This document shows positions 43,532 to 51,696 of a stretch of DNA of 52,278 nucleotides, piece after piece; position 1 is the first letter of the stretch; each line of letters starts with the position of its first letter. The DNA comes from CAZOKN01 sp964580525 (lineage in GTDB: Bacteria; Pseudomonadota; Alphaproteobacteria; Rickettsiales; UBA6187), in the NCBI GenBank assembly GCA_964580525.1, contig CAZOKN010000010.1:1-52278 (forward strand), written 5' to 3'. The notes under the pieces are model-generated. The model saw only the letters and a list, made by a program, of their open reading frames with translations. It was not told the DNA's origin and made no database searches. The translations under genes and the position numbers were made by a program.

Positions 43532-45373
43532 ATGATTAGTAGGGCAGTTTTTGATTTTTTTAGAAATAAAAAACTGCCTTCCAATGCAATAAAAATATTA
43601 TTTATCAGCACTTTACTTTCCATTCTTCCTACAAAAAATTCTACAGCTGAAGAAATAACAACCAGCCATGGCATATCCATTTTTGGCGATTTAAAATATC
43701 CAAAAGATTTTAAACATTTTGAATATGTAAATGCCAACGCACCAAAAGGCGGCACAGCAAAATTGGGAGTGACTGGCACTTTTGACAGCCTAAATCCATT
43801 TATATTAAAAGGCGTTTCTGATTCAAATATTGATCTTACATACGATAAATTAATGGAAAGCGCGGCTGATGAATCAGCCTCAGAATATGGGCTTCTAGCC
43901 GCAAGCGTTGAGATGCCGAAAAGCAAAGAATGGATAATTTTTAATCTACGCCCAGAAGCAAAATGGAATGACGGCACAAAAATCACTGCCGATGATGTTA
44001 TTTTTTCTTTGAATATATTGCGGGAAAAAGGGCATCCACAGTATAAAACACTTTACCGTGACGTTAAAAGCGTTGAGAAACTTTCCCCGACAAGGGTTAA
44101 ATTTAGCTTTTCCTCTACAGAAAACAGGGAGCTGCCACTAATTGTCGGACAGCTGCCAATCCTGCCAAAAGCCTATTACGAAAAAAATGAATTTGATAAA
44201 ACCACCCTCACCCCACCACTCAGCAGCGGGCCATATATCATTAAAAAAATAGAACCAGGCAGATCAATAACTTATGAGCGTAATAAAAACTACTGGGCAA
44301 AGAATTTACCAGTAAATATCGGACGCTATAATTTCGATATTGTAAATATAGATTACTATCTTGATGAAACAGTAACTATCGAAGCTTTGAAGGCTGGTGA
44401 ATATGATTTTAGGCGTGAAAATATTTCAAAAAGCTGGATAAAAAATTACAATATCCCGCAAGTTGAAGATGGCCGTATGGTAAAAGAAAACCTGCCTGAC
44501 GGTACGCCAACTGGTATGCAATGCTTTGCTTTTAACATCCGCAGGCCAAATTTTCAAAATGCAAAAATTCGCGAAGCTCTTGCATATGCTTATGATTTTG
44601 AATGGGCTAATAAACAATTATTTTATGGCGCATATACCCGCAACACAAGCTATTTTGGCAATTCTGAATTTGCCTCTTCGAGCCTGCCTTCAAAAGCCGA
44701 ACTGACCTTGCTAGAGCCATATAGAAACCAGCTACCTTCTGAGGTTTTCACAAAAGAATATCAGCCTCCAGTAACAACAGGCGACGGCGATTCTCGCGCC
44801 AATCTGCTGAAAGCACAACAGCTTATAAAAGAATCCGGCTGGCCTTTACGCGATATGAAGCTGATCAATCCGGAAACCAACAAACCCGTTGAAATAGAAT
44901 TTTTACTCGTTTCACCTACATTTGAAAGGATTGTTGCACCATTTATAAAAAATCTCAAAAAGCTTGGCATAGAAAGCACAATCCGCACAGTTGATTCATC
45001 TCAATATATAAAACGCCAACAAAATTTTGATTTTGATGTTATAGTAAATTGGTTCACACAAGGTCCATCGCCTGGTAATGAGCAAATAAATTATTGGACT
45101 TCAGCCAAAGCTGATGAAATTGGCAGCCAAAATATTATAGGTATAAAAAATCCTGCTGTTGATTTCTTAGTAGAAAAAATTGTTTCTGCTAAGGATAAAG
45201 CTGGCCTAAAAGCTGCAACTAGCGCTCTTGATAGAGTTTTGCTATGGAATTTTTATGCTATACCCCAATGGTATTCACGCAGCCATAGAGTTATATATTG
45301 GAATAAGTTTGGCCGCCCACAAATAACTCCACCTTATGCTTTAGGCTTTGTGGATACTTGGTGGGTGAAATAG
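43532..45373 (+). CDS. Family 5 extracellular solute-binding protein (YejA-like)
   Basis: Periplasmic binding protein of a peptide-type ABC transporter, 613 residues. The N-terminal signal (IKILFISTLLSILP, cleavage near NSTA) precedes HGISIFGDLKYPKDFKHFEY and NANAPKGGTAKLGVTGTFDS, typical of YejA-like proteins, and ADDVIFSLNIL. No permease or ATPase genes follow, so partners lie elsewhere. It starts 4 bases after the cytochrome c gene and probably shares its transcript. YejA-type systems import peptides or microcin-like compounds; the ligand here is unknown. Confidence 0.92.
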   Translation: MISRAVFDFFRNKKLPSNAIKILFISTLLSILPTKNSTAEEITTSHGISIFGDLKYPKDFKHFEYVNANAPKGGTAKLGVTGTFDSLNPFILKGVSDSNIDLTYDKLMESAADESASEYGLLAASVEMPKSKEWIIFNLRPEAKWNDGTKITADDVIFSLNILREKGHPQYKTLYRDVKSVEKLSPTRVKFSFSSTENRELPLIVGQLPILPKAYYEKNEFDKTTLTPPLSSGPYIIKKIEPGRSITYERNKNYWAKNLPVNIGRYNFDIVNIDYYLDETVTIEALKAGEYDFRRENISKSWIKNYNIPQVEDGRMVKENLPDGTPTGMQCFAFNIRRPNFQNAKIREALAYAYDFEWANKQLFYGAYTRNTSYFGNSEFASSSLPSKAELTLLEPYRNQLPSEVFTKEYQPPVTTGDGDSRANLLKAQQLIKESGWPLRDMKLINPETNKPVEIEFLLVSPTFERIVAPFIKNLKKLGIESTIRTVDSSQYIKRQQNFDFDVIVNWFTQGPSPGNEQINYWTSAKADEIGSQNIIGIKNPAVDFLVEKIVSAKDKAGLKAATSALDRVLLWNFYAIPQWYSRSHRVIYWNKFGRPQITPPYALGFVDTWWVK

Positions 45374-45462
45374 TGTGAGTTGTTAGTGCGAGTGCTAGTA
45401 TAATATTGAAAAAACTTTTACTTCTAATAAAATACCCACACTCGCACTAACAATTCACACTA
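45371..45462. repeat. 24-bp intergenic inverted repeat (TTAGTGCGAG family)
   Basis: 45371-45394 (TAGTGTGAGTTGTTAGTGCG plus AGTG) is matched at 23 of 24 positions by the reverse complement of 45439-45462. The left arm begins at the TAG stop of the binding-protein gene; the right arm ends 12 bases before xth. It may act as a terminator, but the same words recur at 32353-32384 and 35371-35437. Confidence 0.75.
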
Positions 45463-45474
45463 TTTTGGACAAAT

Positions 45475-46263
45475 ATGATAAAAATCGCCACATGGAACGT
45501 AAACTCAGTTAAAAGCCGCCTCACTCATCTGCTGGAATATATCCGCAGTGACGACGCACCTGATATACTTTTATTGCAGGAATTGAAATGCGTAACCGAA
45601 CAATTCCCTTATATGGAAATTGAAGATGCAGGTTATAATGTGGCAGTCCATGGCCAAAAAACCTATAATGGCGTTGCTATACTTTCAAAATTCCCAATTG
45701 ATGACGTAGTAAAAAAACTACCTGGCGACGATAGCGACGAGCAGGCACGTTACATCGAAGCTGTTATCTCACTAAAAGACAAAGCCATACGTGTTGCCAG
45801 CGTTTATGTGCCAAACGGTCAAAGTCCTGATTCTGATAAATTTCAATATAAACTGAAATTTTTTGACCGCTTGCAAGATCACCTGAAAACACTTTTGCAA
45901 TATGAAGAAATAATGGTGATTGGTGGTGATTATAACGTTGCGCCAGAACCTATTGATGTTTTTGATGCCAAAGCACTAGACGGCACAACATGTTATCATC
46001 CGCTTGAGCGTAAAAAATTCCGCTCTCTTTTAGGACTCGGTTTTAAAGATGCTTATAGAATTGCCAATGATAATATCCAAAAATTCAGCTGGTGGGATTA
46101 TCGCGCCGGAGCCTGGCAGCAAAACAAAGGCATGCGCATAGATCACTTACTATTATCACCAGAAGCTGCTGATTTTACTACATCTTCCGATGTCGAACAA
46201 AGCTTGAGAAACAAAGAGCAACCTTCAGATCATGCGCCAGTTTGGTGTAGGCTTAAGGTTTAA
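45475..46263 (+). CDS. xth: Exodeoxyribonuclease III
   Basis: AP endonuclease and 3'-5' exonuclease of base-excision repair, 262 residues. EEP-fold motifs: ATWNVNSVKSRLTHLLEYI, LLLQELKC with catalytic Glu, GGDYNVAPEPIDVFD, MRIDHLLLSPEA and the closing SDHAPVWCRL. All catalytic residues are visible. It converges on queH with one base between stops. Sequence length fits ExoA/XthA. Confidence 0.96.
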   Translation: MIKIATWNVNSVKSRLTHLLEYIRSDDAPDILLLQELKCVTEQFPYMEIEDAGYNVAVHGQKTYNGVAILSKFPIDDVVKKLPGDDSDEQARYIEAVISLKDKAIRVASVYVPNGQSPDSDKFQYKLKFFDRLQDHLKTLLQYEEIMVIGGDYNVAPEPIDVFDAKALDGTTCYHPLERKKFRSLLGLGFKDAYRIANDNIQKFSWWDYRAGAWQQNKGMRIDHLLLSPEAADFTTSSDVEQSLRNKEQPSDHAPVWCRLKV

Positions 46264-46264
46264 A

Positions 46265-46975
46265 CTAAACAGCCTCTTCACCAATCTTAGCAGCATAAAA
46301 CTGTTCGCCGATTTTAATTTTTTCACGACCATTTTGTTCGCGCCAAGAATTGGTATCGCGTAAGGAATAAATGCATCCACAATATTCTTGCTGGTAAAAA
46401 TTCTCACGCTTGGCAATTTTGTACATACGCTCAGAACCGCCACCTTTGCGCCAGTTATAAGTCCAATATTCAACGCCTTCAAAAAGCGATGCCGCTCTTA
46501 TGCCTGAATCATTTATCTGATCCATATTCTTCCAACGCGAAATTCCTAAAGAACTGGTAATCACCTTAAAGCCATTTTCCTTGGCATATTTAGCCGTTTC
46601 CACAAAACGCATGTCAAAACACATAGTACATCTTGCGCCACGCTCAGGCTCATTCTCCATGCCTTTGGCACTATGGAACCAGTCCTGCACGTTATAATCA
46701 GCATCAACAAATGGTATGCCCATTTTTTCAGCAAACCTGATATTTTCGTTTTTACGGATTTCATATTCTTTTTTAGGGTGAATGTTAGGATTATGAAAAA
46801 ATATTGTCAGTTCAATACCATTTTCCACCATAACTTCCATTAGCTCGCCAGCGCAAGGAGCGCAGCAGCTATGCATAAGAACCTTTTTCTCATTGCCAGG
46901 AACTTCTAAATTTATATTTCGTCTAAAACCTTCCGGTAAAACTTTTGTGTCCGGAACACTATTATCTATTAACAT
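46265..46975 (-). CDS. queH: Epoxyqueuosine reductase QueH
   Basis: DUF208-family enzyme that reduces epoxyqueuosine to queuosine in tRNA and is unrelated to QueG. The metal and redox cysteines are present: MHSCCAPCAGEL near residue 36, GARCTMCFDMR near 100 and QQEYCGCIYSLRD near 195. It has 236 residues. The ATG at 46975 overlaps the end of the DUF4340 frame by 14 bases, suggesting it is the last gene of the ABC operon transcript. Other queuosine genes are not in the window. Confidence 0.94.
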   Translation of the reverse strand: MLIDNSVPDTKVLPEGFRRNINLEVPGNEKKVLMHSCCAPCAGELMEVMVENGIELTIFFHNPNIHPKKEYEIRKNENIRFAEKMGIPFVDADYNVQDWFHSAKGMENEPERGARCTMCFDMRFVETAKYAKENGFKVITSSLGISRWKNMDQINDSGIRAASLFEGVEYWTYNWRKGGGSERMYKIAKRENFYQQEYCGCIYSLRDTNSWREQNGREKIKIGEQFYAAKIGEEAV

Positions 46976-47165
46976 CCTGATCTTTCTTAACTATATCTTG
47001 CACATTAGTGTTTAACATTTTCAATGTTTTATCCTCAACTTTGTATAACCAATGACTCGCAACAGAATTTAAAGCATCTGCCTCAACTTTTGTATTATCA
47101 CCAGTACCAACAGCAGAAACTTTAACTAAATACTCACCATCAGCTTTAACCAATTCCAAAGTCAC
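46962..47165 (-). pseudogene. C-terminal remainder of the DUF4340 protein after an in-frame TAA
   Basis: This 67-codon frame continues directly, in the same frame, after the TAA at 47168-47166 that ends the upstream piece. The junction reads KVVFKTFDGL, stop, VTLELVKADGEYLVKVSA, which is the normal continuous strand pattern of DUF4340 proteins. A GTG follows the stop immediately, with GGA 6 bases before it, so reinitiation is possible. It may be a nonsense mutation, a sequencing error, or two separately translated parts. Confidence 0.7.
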
Positions 47166-48032
47166 TTACAATCCATCGAAAGTTTTAAAAACAACTTTAG
47201 AACCTCCAACAGCATCTTGAGGAGCTGGTTCAGCGGTTTCCGTAACAACTGCGTCTTGTTTGCGTACATCTAATATTACAAAACTATCACTAAGTAAAGT
47301 GGCCAAATTATTTATTCCTACAGGATCAGCAGAAACAGCGTCTTTTGGACTTTCTATTTTGAAATCTTTTTCATAAGAATCTCTCGCCAAAACAAAGCCT
47401 TTTTCGCCTTCGCCACCATGATATACTGTTTCTTTTATACGGCTGCCTTTCACCCTGAATGAGTTTGGCCTTAAGAATGTGTCTAAATCCAATCCAGCCT
47501 CAAAGCCACCACGTACCAACCACGCTTGATTCTCGCCATTTTTACGAACATATATGGCATTTGCGGTGCTAACATTACCACTCTTACGATTATTACCTTT
47601 TATAAAATCAGCGTAAATCTCTGTCTCACCGGCATTGAGCAAAACTATCCTATAAGCTTCCGACTTTTGATCTTTTGGATCTTCCAAAGCCAAAGCGGGC
47701 AACCCTTCTACAGAATCAGTTTTTTTCTCTATAATTTCAAGATCAGCCACTTTTGCTACTAAATCTCTAATTTTATCAATCGCAACAGGATAGTCATTTT
47801 TATCGACCATTGCCCAGGTTTCACTCTGTTTTTTTATCTTAAACTGCTGACCTTTATGCTGGATTATCACAGTGCCAACATTGTCCATGTTAGCCTGTAA
47901 TTCTTTAACAAATTTTCCAAAATCCTGCTCTTTATTAGCAGCTTTTTGTTGCGTCACCATAAACGCTATAAAAACAAATATAGCTGTTACAACTAATAAA
48001 AATACAAATCTGTTATTGCGAACCAAAGACAT
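47166..48032 (-). CDS. DUF4340 protein of a Gld-type ABC system, N-terminal part
   Basis: A membrane-anchored periplasmic protein: N-terminal helix (FVFLLVVTAIFVFIAFMV) then repeated DUF4340-like modules, with IKKQSETWAMVDKNDYPVAI and SFRVKGSRIKETVYHGG. DUF4340 proteins follow GldG-type genes in many bacteria and have no defined role. AAGGGG lies 4 bases before the ATG. It stops at 288 residues by a TAA inside a conserved-looking strand; the rest lies in frame downstream. It starts 16 bases after the GldG-like gene. Confidence 0.85.
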   Translation of the reverse strand: MSLVRNNRFVFLLVVTAIFVFIAFMVTQQKAANKEQDFGKFVKELQANMDNVGTVIIQHKGQQFKIKKQSETWAMVDKNDYPVAIDKIRDLVAKVADLEIIEKKTDSVEGLPALALEDPKDQKSEAYRIVLLNAGETEIYADFIKGNNRKSGNVSTANAIYVRKNGENQAWLVRGGFEAGLDLDTFLRPNSFRVKGSRIKETVYHGGEGEKGFVLARDSYEKDFKIESPKDAVSADPVGINNLATLLSDSFVILDVRKQDAVVTETAEPAPQDAVGGSKVVFKTFDGL

Positions 48033-48048
48033 AAGACCCCTTCAATGT

Positions 48049-49878
48049 TTATTTTTTTATTAAATTGTTTTTCCTGAAAAAGAAAAACATAGCAAACAAT
48101 GTTATAAATATTGGCATTAGCCATATATTTATAAATTTCAATATGCTACCAAGTTTTTCCATACTTTTGCGCAATTCAAGCTGAACTGATCGCAATTCTT
48201 TTTTAATCTCAACTGCTTCAGCACTAAAACGTTTTATTTCCTGTTGCTGCATAACCTGAAAAGCTAATTCATTTCCTGCTTGAGCTTTTGCAGCGCTTTG
48301 TAGTTGCGCTAGCTTTTTCTCAGTGTCCGCCAATTTATCTTTCAGTTCTTTTTCTTTTGATAAATAACGCTCCTCGGCCTCATGCGTCACTTCCTTAACT
48401 TTTGTAAAAGGCCTGCTAATTGCTCCCCTTCCCCGCAGATTTATCAAATCACTGCTACCAGAAAGATTATCTAAAGCATTTACAATAAACGCAGCATTAT
48501 CTGCATTAGTCACAACAACCTTATATCCTTGATAATCCTGAGCTTTCGCCCAAGTATCGTCCCGAAGTATATCTGTATCCGCAACAACTATAACATTTAT
48601 ATTTTCTTTAGAATCAATACCAGTTATGGCAGAAGCCTTACCAGAAAGCCGCACAGCCATGACATGCTCTTTACCATCAGGAATAAATTCCAAGAGGATT
48701 TTATTAGGATCAAAACCTTCTCTTATTTTTTGGACAGGTATCAATGCAGATTTATCGCTAGATTTCAAAAGCGGAGTAACTTCAATTCCCTCTTTTTTAC
48801 TAATTTCTATATTGCCGGGAGTAGCCAAGTTTATTGTTCTAAGCTGGCTCGTTACAACATCAGAATCATTTATATTAGTATCACGCAAACCCAACCAACC
48901 TACATAATCAACATATTTCCATTTTTCATCTGCAAATGCACCATTATCATATTTTCGCGCAGCAACCTTATCGCCAATAAATTCAGAATTGCTTATGTTA
49001 AGCCCCCACGAATTTAGCAAAGTATTAAATGATATAGAAAAACTTCTGTCTGCAGGATTTCCGCTTCCAGCACCTTCTTTATTTGGATCAATAAAAAATA
49101 TTGCCTTACCACCAGTTAAAACATATTTTTCTATAGACCTCATCATCTCAGAACTTATTGCCTTCGGCTGTACAACCATCAAAACATCAATTCCTTCCGG
49201 AATTTCAACTGCACTTTCTTCTATTTTTTTCATATCAAAAGTTTGCGATATCTGATCAACCACAAACCATGGTGCGCCGCCAAAACCAGGGATACCCATC
49301 ATAGGTCCAGTACCCATCTCGATAGAACTTATAACCCCAACAACTTTACGCTTTTTGTTAGAGAGGTCGTAAACCATGCGAGTTAATTCGTACTCAAGAA
49401 ATTTCTCACGCTCAAACGCAAAAAGAGGAATCACTTTTGTATTATCAACTGAGTTTGTAGCAACCATACCAAGATATGCCTTAGAACCGTTTTGATCTAT
49501 ATCAACACCCTTCAAACCATAGGAAACAGCTTTATCCTCTTCGTCAGAAAAAGGCTCAGGATCAATGACTTCTAATTTTATTTTTCCGCCAGACTCTTGA
49601 ACATACTGTTCCATCATTCCCCTGATTCTGGTATAGAAAGCTTTAACAGTGGGAATACCATTTGTTAGCTTATCAGAATAAAATAGTTTAAAAGTTATAG
49701 GCTCATCGCTTTTTTCCAAAACATCTTCTGAAGCTTTAGAAAGCGTAAAAATTTTGTCCTCAGTCATGTCTATATGGTATCTATTAAAAGCCAGACTGCT
49801 TATTACATTTACAGAAAAAAATAAAACAAATGCAACAGCAACGTATGCAGCTACTTTCATCTTTTCTTGCCCTTGCAT
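48049..49878 (-). CDS. GldG-type ABC auxiliary protein
   Basis: About 609 residues: N-terminal membrane helix (YVAVAFVLFFSVNVISSLAF), a large extracytoplasmic part with FNRYHIDMTEDKIFTLSKAS, KLFYSDKLTNGIPTVKAFY and DVLMVVQPKAISSEMMRSIE, a coiled coil (about residues 510-580) and a C-terminal helix (LKFINIWLMPIFITLFAMFF). It belongs to the GldG/ABC-auxiliary family first known from gliding bacteria, but common in non-gliders. GAGGT lies 5 bases before the ATG at 49878; the longer frame starts within that site. It forms a complex with the two ABC genes upstream. Confidence 0.88.
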   Translation of the reverse strand: MQGQEKMKVAAYVAVAFVLFFSVNVISSLAFNRYHIDMTEDKIFTLSKASEDVLEKSDEPITFKLFYSDKLTNGIPTVKAFYTRIRGMMEQYVQESGGKIKLEVIDPEPFSDEEDKAVSYGLKGVDIDQNGSKAYLGMVATNSVDNTKVIPLFAFEREKFLEYELTRMVYDLSNKKRKVVGVISSIEMGTGPMMGIPGFGGAPWFVVDQISQTFDMKKIEESAVEIPEGIDVLMVVQPKAISSEMMRSIEKYVLTGGKAIFFIDPNKEGAGSGNPADRSFSISFNTLLNSWGLNISNSEFIGDKVAARKYDNGAFADEKWKYVDYVGWLGLRDTNINDSDVVTSQLRTINLATPGNIEISKKEGIEVTPLLKSSDKSALIPVQKIREGFDPNKILLEFIPDGKEHVMAVRLSGKASAITGIDSKENINVIVVADTDILRDDTWAKAQDYQGYKVVVTNADNAAFIVNALDNLSGSSDLINLRGRGAISRPFTKVKEVTHEAEERYLSKEKELKDKLADTEKKLAQLQSAAKAQAGNELAFQVMQQQEIKRFSAEAVEIKKELRSVQLELRKSMEKLGSILKFINIWLMPIFITLFAMFFFFRKNNLIKK

Positions 49879-49900
49879 AAACAACCTCAAAATTAATTAA

Positions 49901-50635
49901 CTAAGCACGCTTAGTTTCCAAAATAACCACGTTTAAAAACAACCAAAAAACTATCAATGATGAGAAAAATACAAAATTCTTCAAACTCAAAAGACCTTTT
50001 GTAATATCGCCAAAATTAGTCAAAAAACTAAATGAGCTCACAGTAGAAACAATAATTTGTGGAAAGCCCAAGCTAGTGAAAAAATCCAGCATCATGGACA
50101 AACCACTAACAATAAATAAAAAACATACAGTAACGCTTACCACGAAAGATATAACTTGATTTTTCGTCATGGCAGAAACGCATGAGCCAATTGCCAAAAA
50201 AGCTCCAGCCATAATTATACTACCAACATAACTCAAAAAAATAATTCCATTATCAGGATCACCTAGATAAGAAACGGTGAGCCATATAGGAAATGTGAGC
50301 AATAAAGTTATCGAAGAAAAACACCATGCCGCAAAATATTTTCCTAAAACAGCTTCAAGAGTTGTGATTGGTAAAGTCATTAATAACTCAACAGTACCAG
50401 ATTTTTTTTCTTCCGCCCATAAACGCATAGACACAGCAGGAATTAAAAATAAATAAAGCCATATTTGCCATATAAAAAATGACTGCAAATCAGCCTGGCC
50501 AGATTCGTAGAATTGACCTACGTAAAATGTAAATATTCCTGAAAGCAGCAAAAACACTACTATCAAAACATACGCTACCGGAGTTTCAAAATATCCAGAA
50601 AGTTCTCTTTTAAAAACTGCAAGTATATTGTCCAT
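49901..50635 (-). CDS. ABC-2 type permease (GldF-like)
   Basis: A 244-residue permease with about six membrane helices, beginning MDNILAVFKRELSGYFETPV, typical of GldF/ABC-2 permeases, with MRLWAEEKKSGTVELLMTLP after the second helix. It begins 3 bases after the ATPase stop and lies 22 bases before the GldG-like gene, forming one operon. The transported molecule is unknown; related systems have been linked to motility, envelope or export functions. Confidence 0.92.
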   Translation of the reverse strand: MDNILAVFKRELSGYFETPVAYVLIVVFLLLSGIFTFYVGQFYESGQADLQSFFIWQIWLYLFLIPAVSMRLWAEEKKSGTVELLMTLPITTLEAVLGKYFAAWCFSSITLLLTFPIWLTVSYLGDPDNGIIFLSYVGSIIMAGAFLAIGSCVSAMTKNQVISFVVSVTVCFLFIVSGLSMMLDFFTSLGFPQIIVSTVSSFSFLTNFGDITKGLLSLKNFVFFSSLIVFWLFLNVVILETKRA

Positions 50636-50638
50636 AAT

Positions 50639-51592
50639 CTAACTCTTGGGTTTTTTCTTTTTTCTTGGATTTGTTAAAATTCTAAATGCTTCATCAAGCT
50701 GACCGGTCTTTTCATAGATCTCTTCAAGCGCAAGATTTTTCTTACGAATCACATCTCCAACATCGCTCAATATAACTTTGCCTTTTTTAGGTATCACAAG
50801 AATCGAATCATCCTTTTCAACATTCACCCGCTCAACATTTTTTATCTGTAAAATATCATTTATAACAGTATCCGGCTGAACTTTACGCAACCTTACAACA
50901 ACAGCATGATGACCTTCCGCTTGATTGGCAAGTTCATCAGGTGTTCCCCTAGCAACTATATTTCCTTCAGAAATAATTATCGCATTGGAACAAATGGCCG
51001 CCACTTCTTCCAATATATGCGTGGAAATAATTATAGCTTTATCCCTGGACATTGATGAGATCAACTCCCTCACCTCATGTTTTTGGTTAGGATCAAGACC
51101 GTCTGTTGGCTCGTCCATAATAAGAACTTGTGGATCGTGCAAAATAGCTTGTGCCATAGCAACACGACGCCGATAACCCTTGGATAAATTATCTATAGTT
51201 TTATAAAAAACATCATCGATACTTAGCTTATCAACAACAAAATCAATTCTGTTTTTTAATTCTTTGCCTTTAAGACCGCGCACTTCACCTATAAATTCCA
51301 GAAAAGACGCCGGTGTCATATCATTATATAAAGGACCGCCTTCAGGGAGATAACCTATTTTTTTCTGAGCTTGTATTTTATTTTCGGATATATCAAAACC
51401 GCAAACGGAAACACTGCCGCTTGTTATAGGAAGATATCCCGTTATCATTCTCATTGTTGTAGTTTTGCCAGCACCATTGGGGCCAAGAAAGCCAAGAACT
51501 TCGCCTTTGCCAACCGAAAATGAAACATCATTAACCGCAACAAACGAGCCGAAACTCTTGCTCAGATTTTTTATTGAAACCAAACTTTCCAT
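50639..51592 (-). CDS. ABC transporter ATPase (GldA-like)
   Basis: A 317-residue ABC ATPase. Walker A GFLGPNGAGKTTTMRMITG, Q-loop IGYLPEGGPLYNDMTP, signature NLSKGYRRRVAMAQAILHDP, Walker B VLIMDEPTDGLDPNQ and the switch His in ISTHILEEV are all intact. A C-terminal domain of about 80 residues is usual for this GldA/CcmA-like group. AGGAG lies about 10 bases before the ATG. First gene of the operon ATPase-permease-GldG-DUF4340-(queH). Confidence 0.95.
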   Translation of the reverse strand: MESLVSIKNLSKSFGSFVAVNDVSFSVGKGEVLGFLGPNGAGKTTTMRMITGYLPITSGSVSVCGFDISENKIQAQKKIGYLPEGGPLYNDMTPASFLEFIGEVRGLKGKELKNRIDFVVDKLSIDDVFYKTIDNLSKGYRRRVAMAQAILHDPQVLIMDEPTDGLDPNQKHEVRELISSMSRDKAIIISTHILEEVAAICSNAIIISEGNIVARGTPDELANQAEGHHAVVVRLRKVQPDTVINDILQIKNVERVNVEKDDSILVIPKKGKVILSDVGDVIRKKNLALEEIYEKTGQLDEAFRILTNPRKKKKPKS

Positions 51593-51696
51593 AGGCTTAC
51601 ATCTCCTACAGCAAAATTAGACCTTAGTCTAAATCTACTAACTGTAGATTGATTTATATAATCAAAAAGTAATTGGTGCAATAGATTAAAATTTCA

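Noticed and set aside
47166..47168. TAA as a reassigned sense codon
   Set aside because: Other genes in the window end normally at TAA, so a single event (mutation or error) is simpler.
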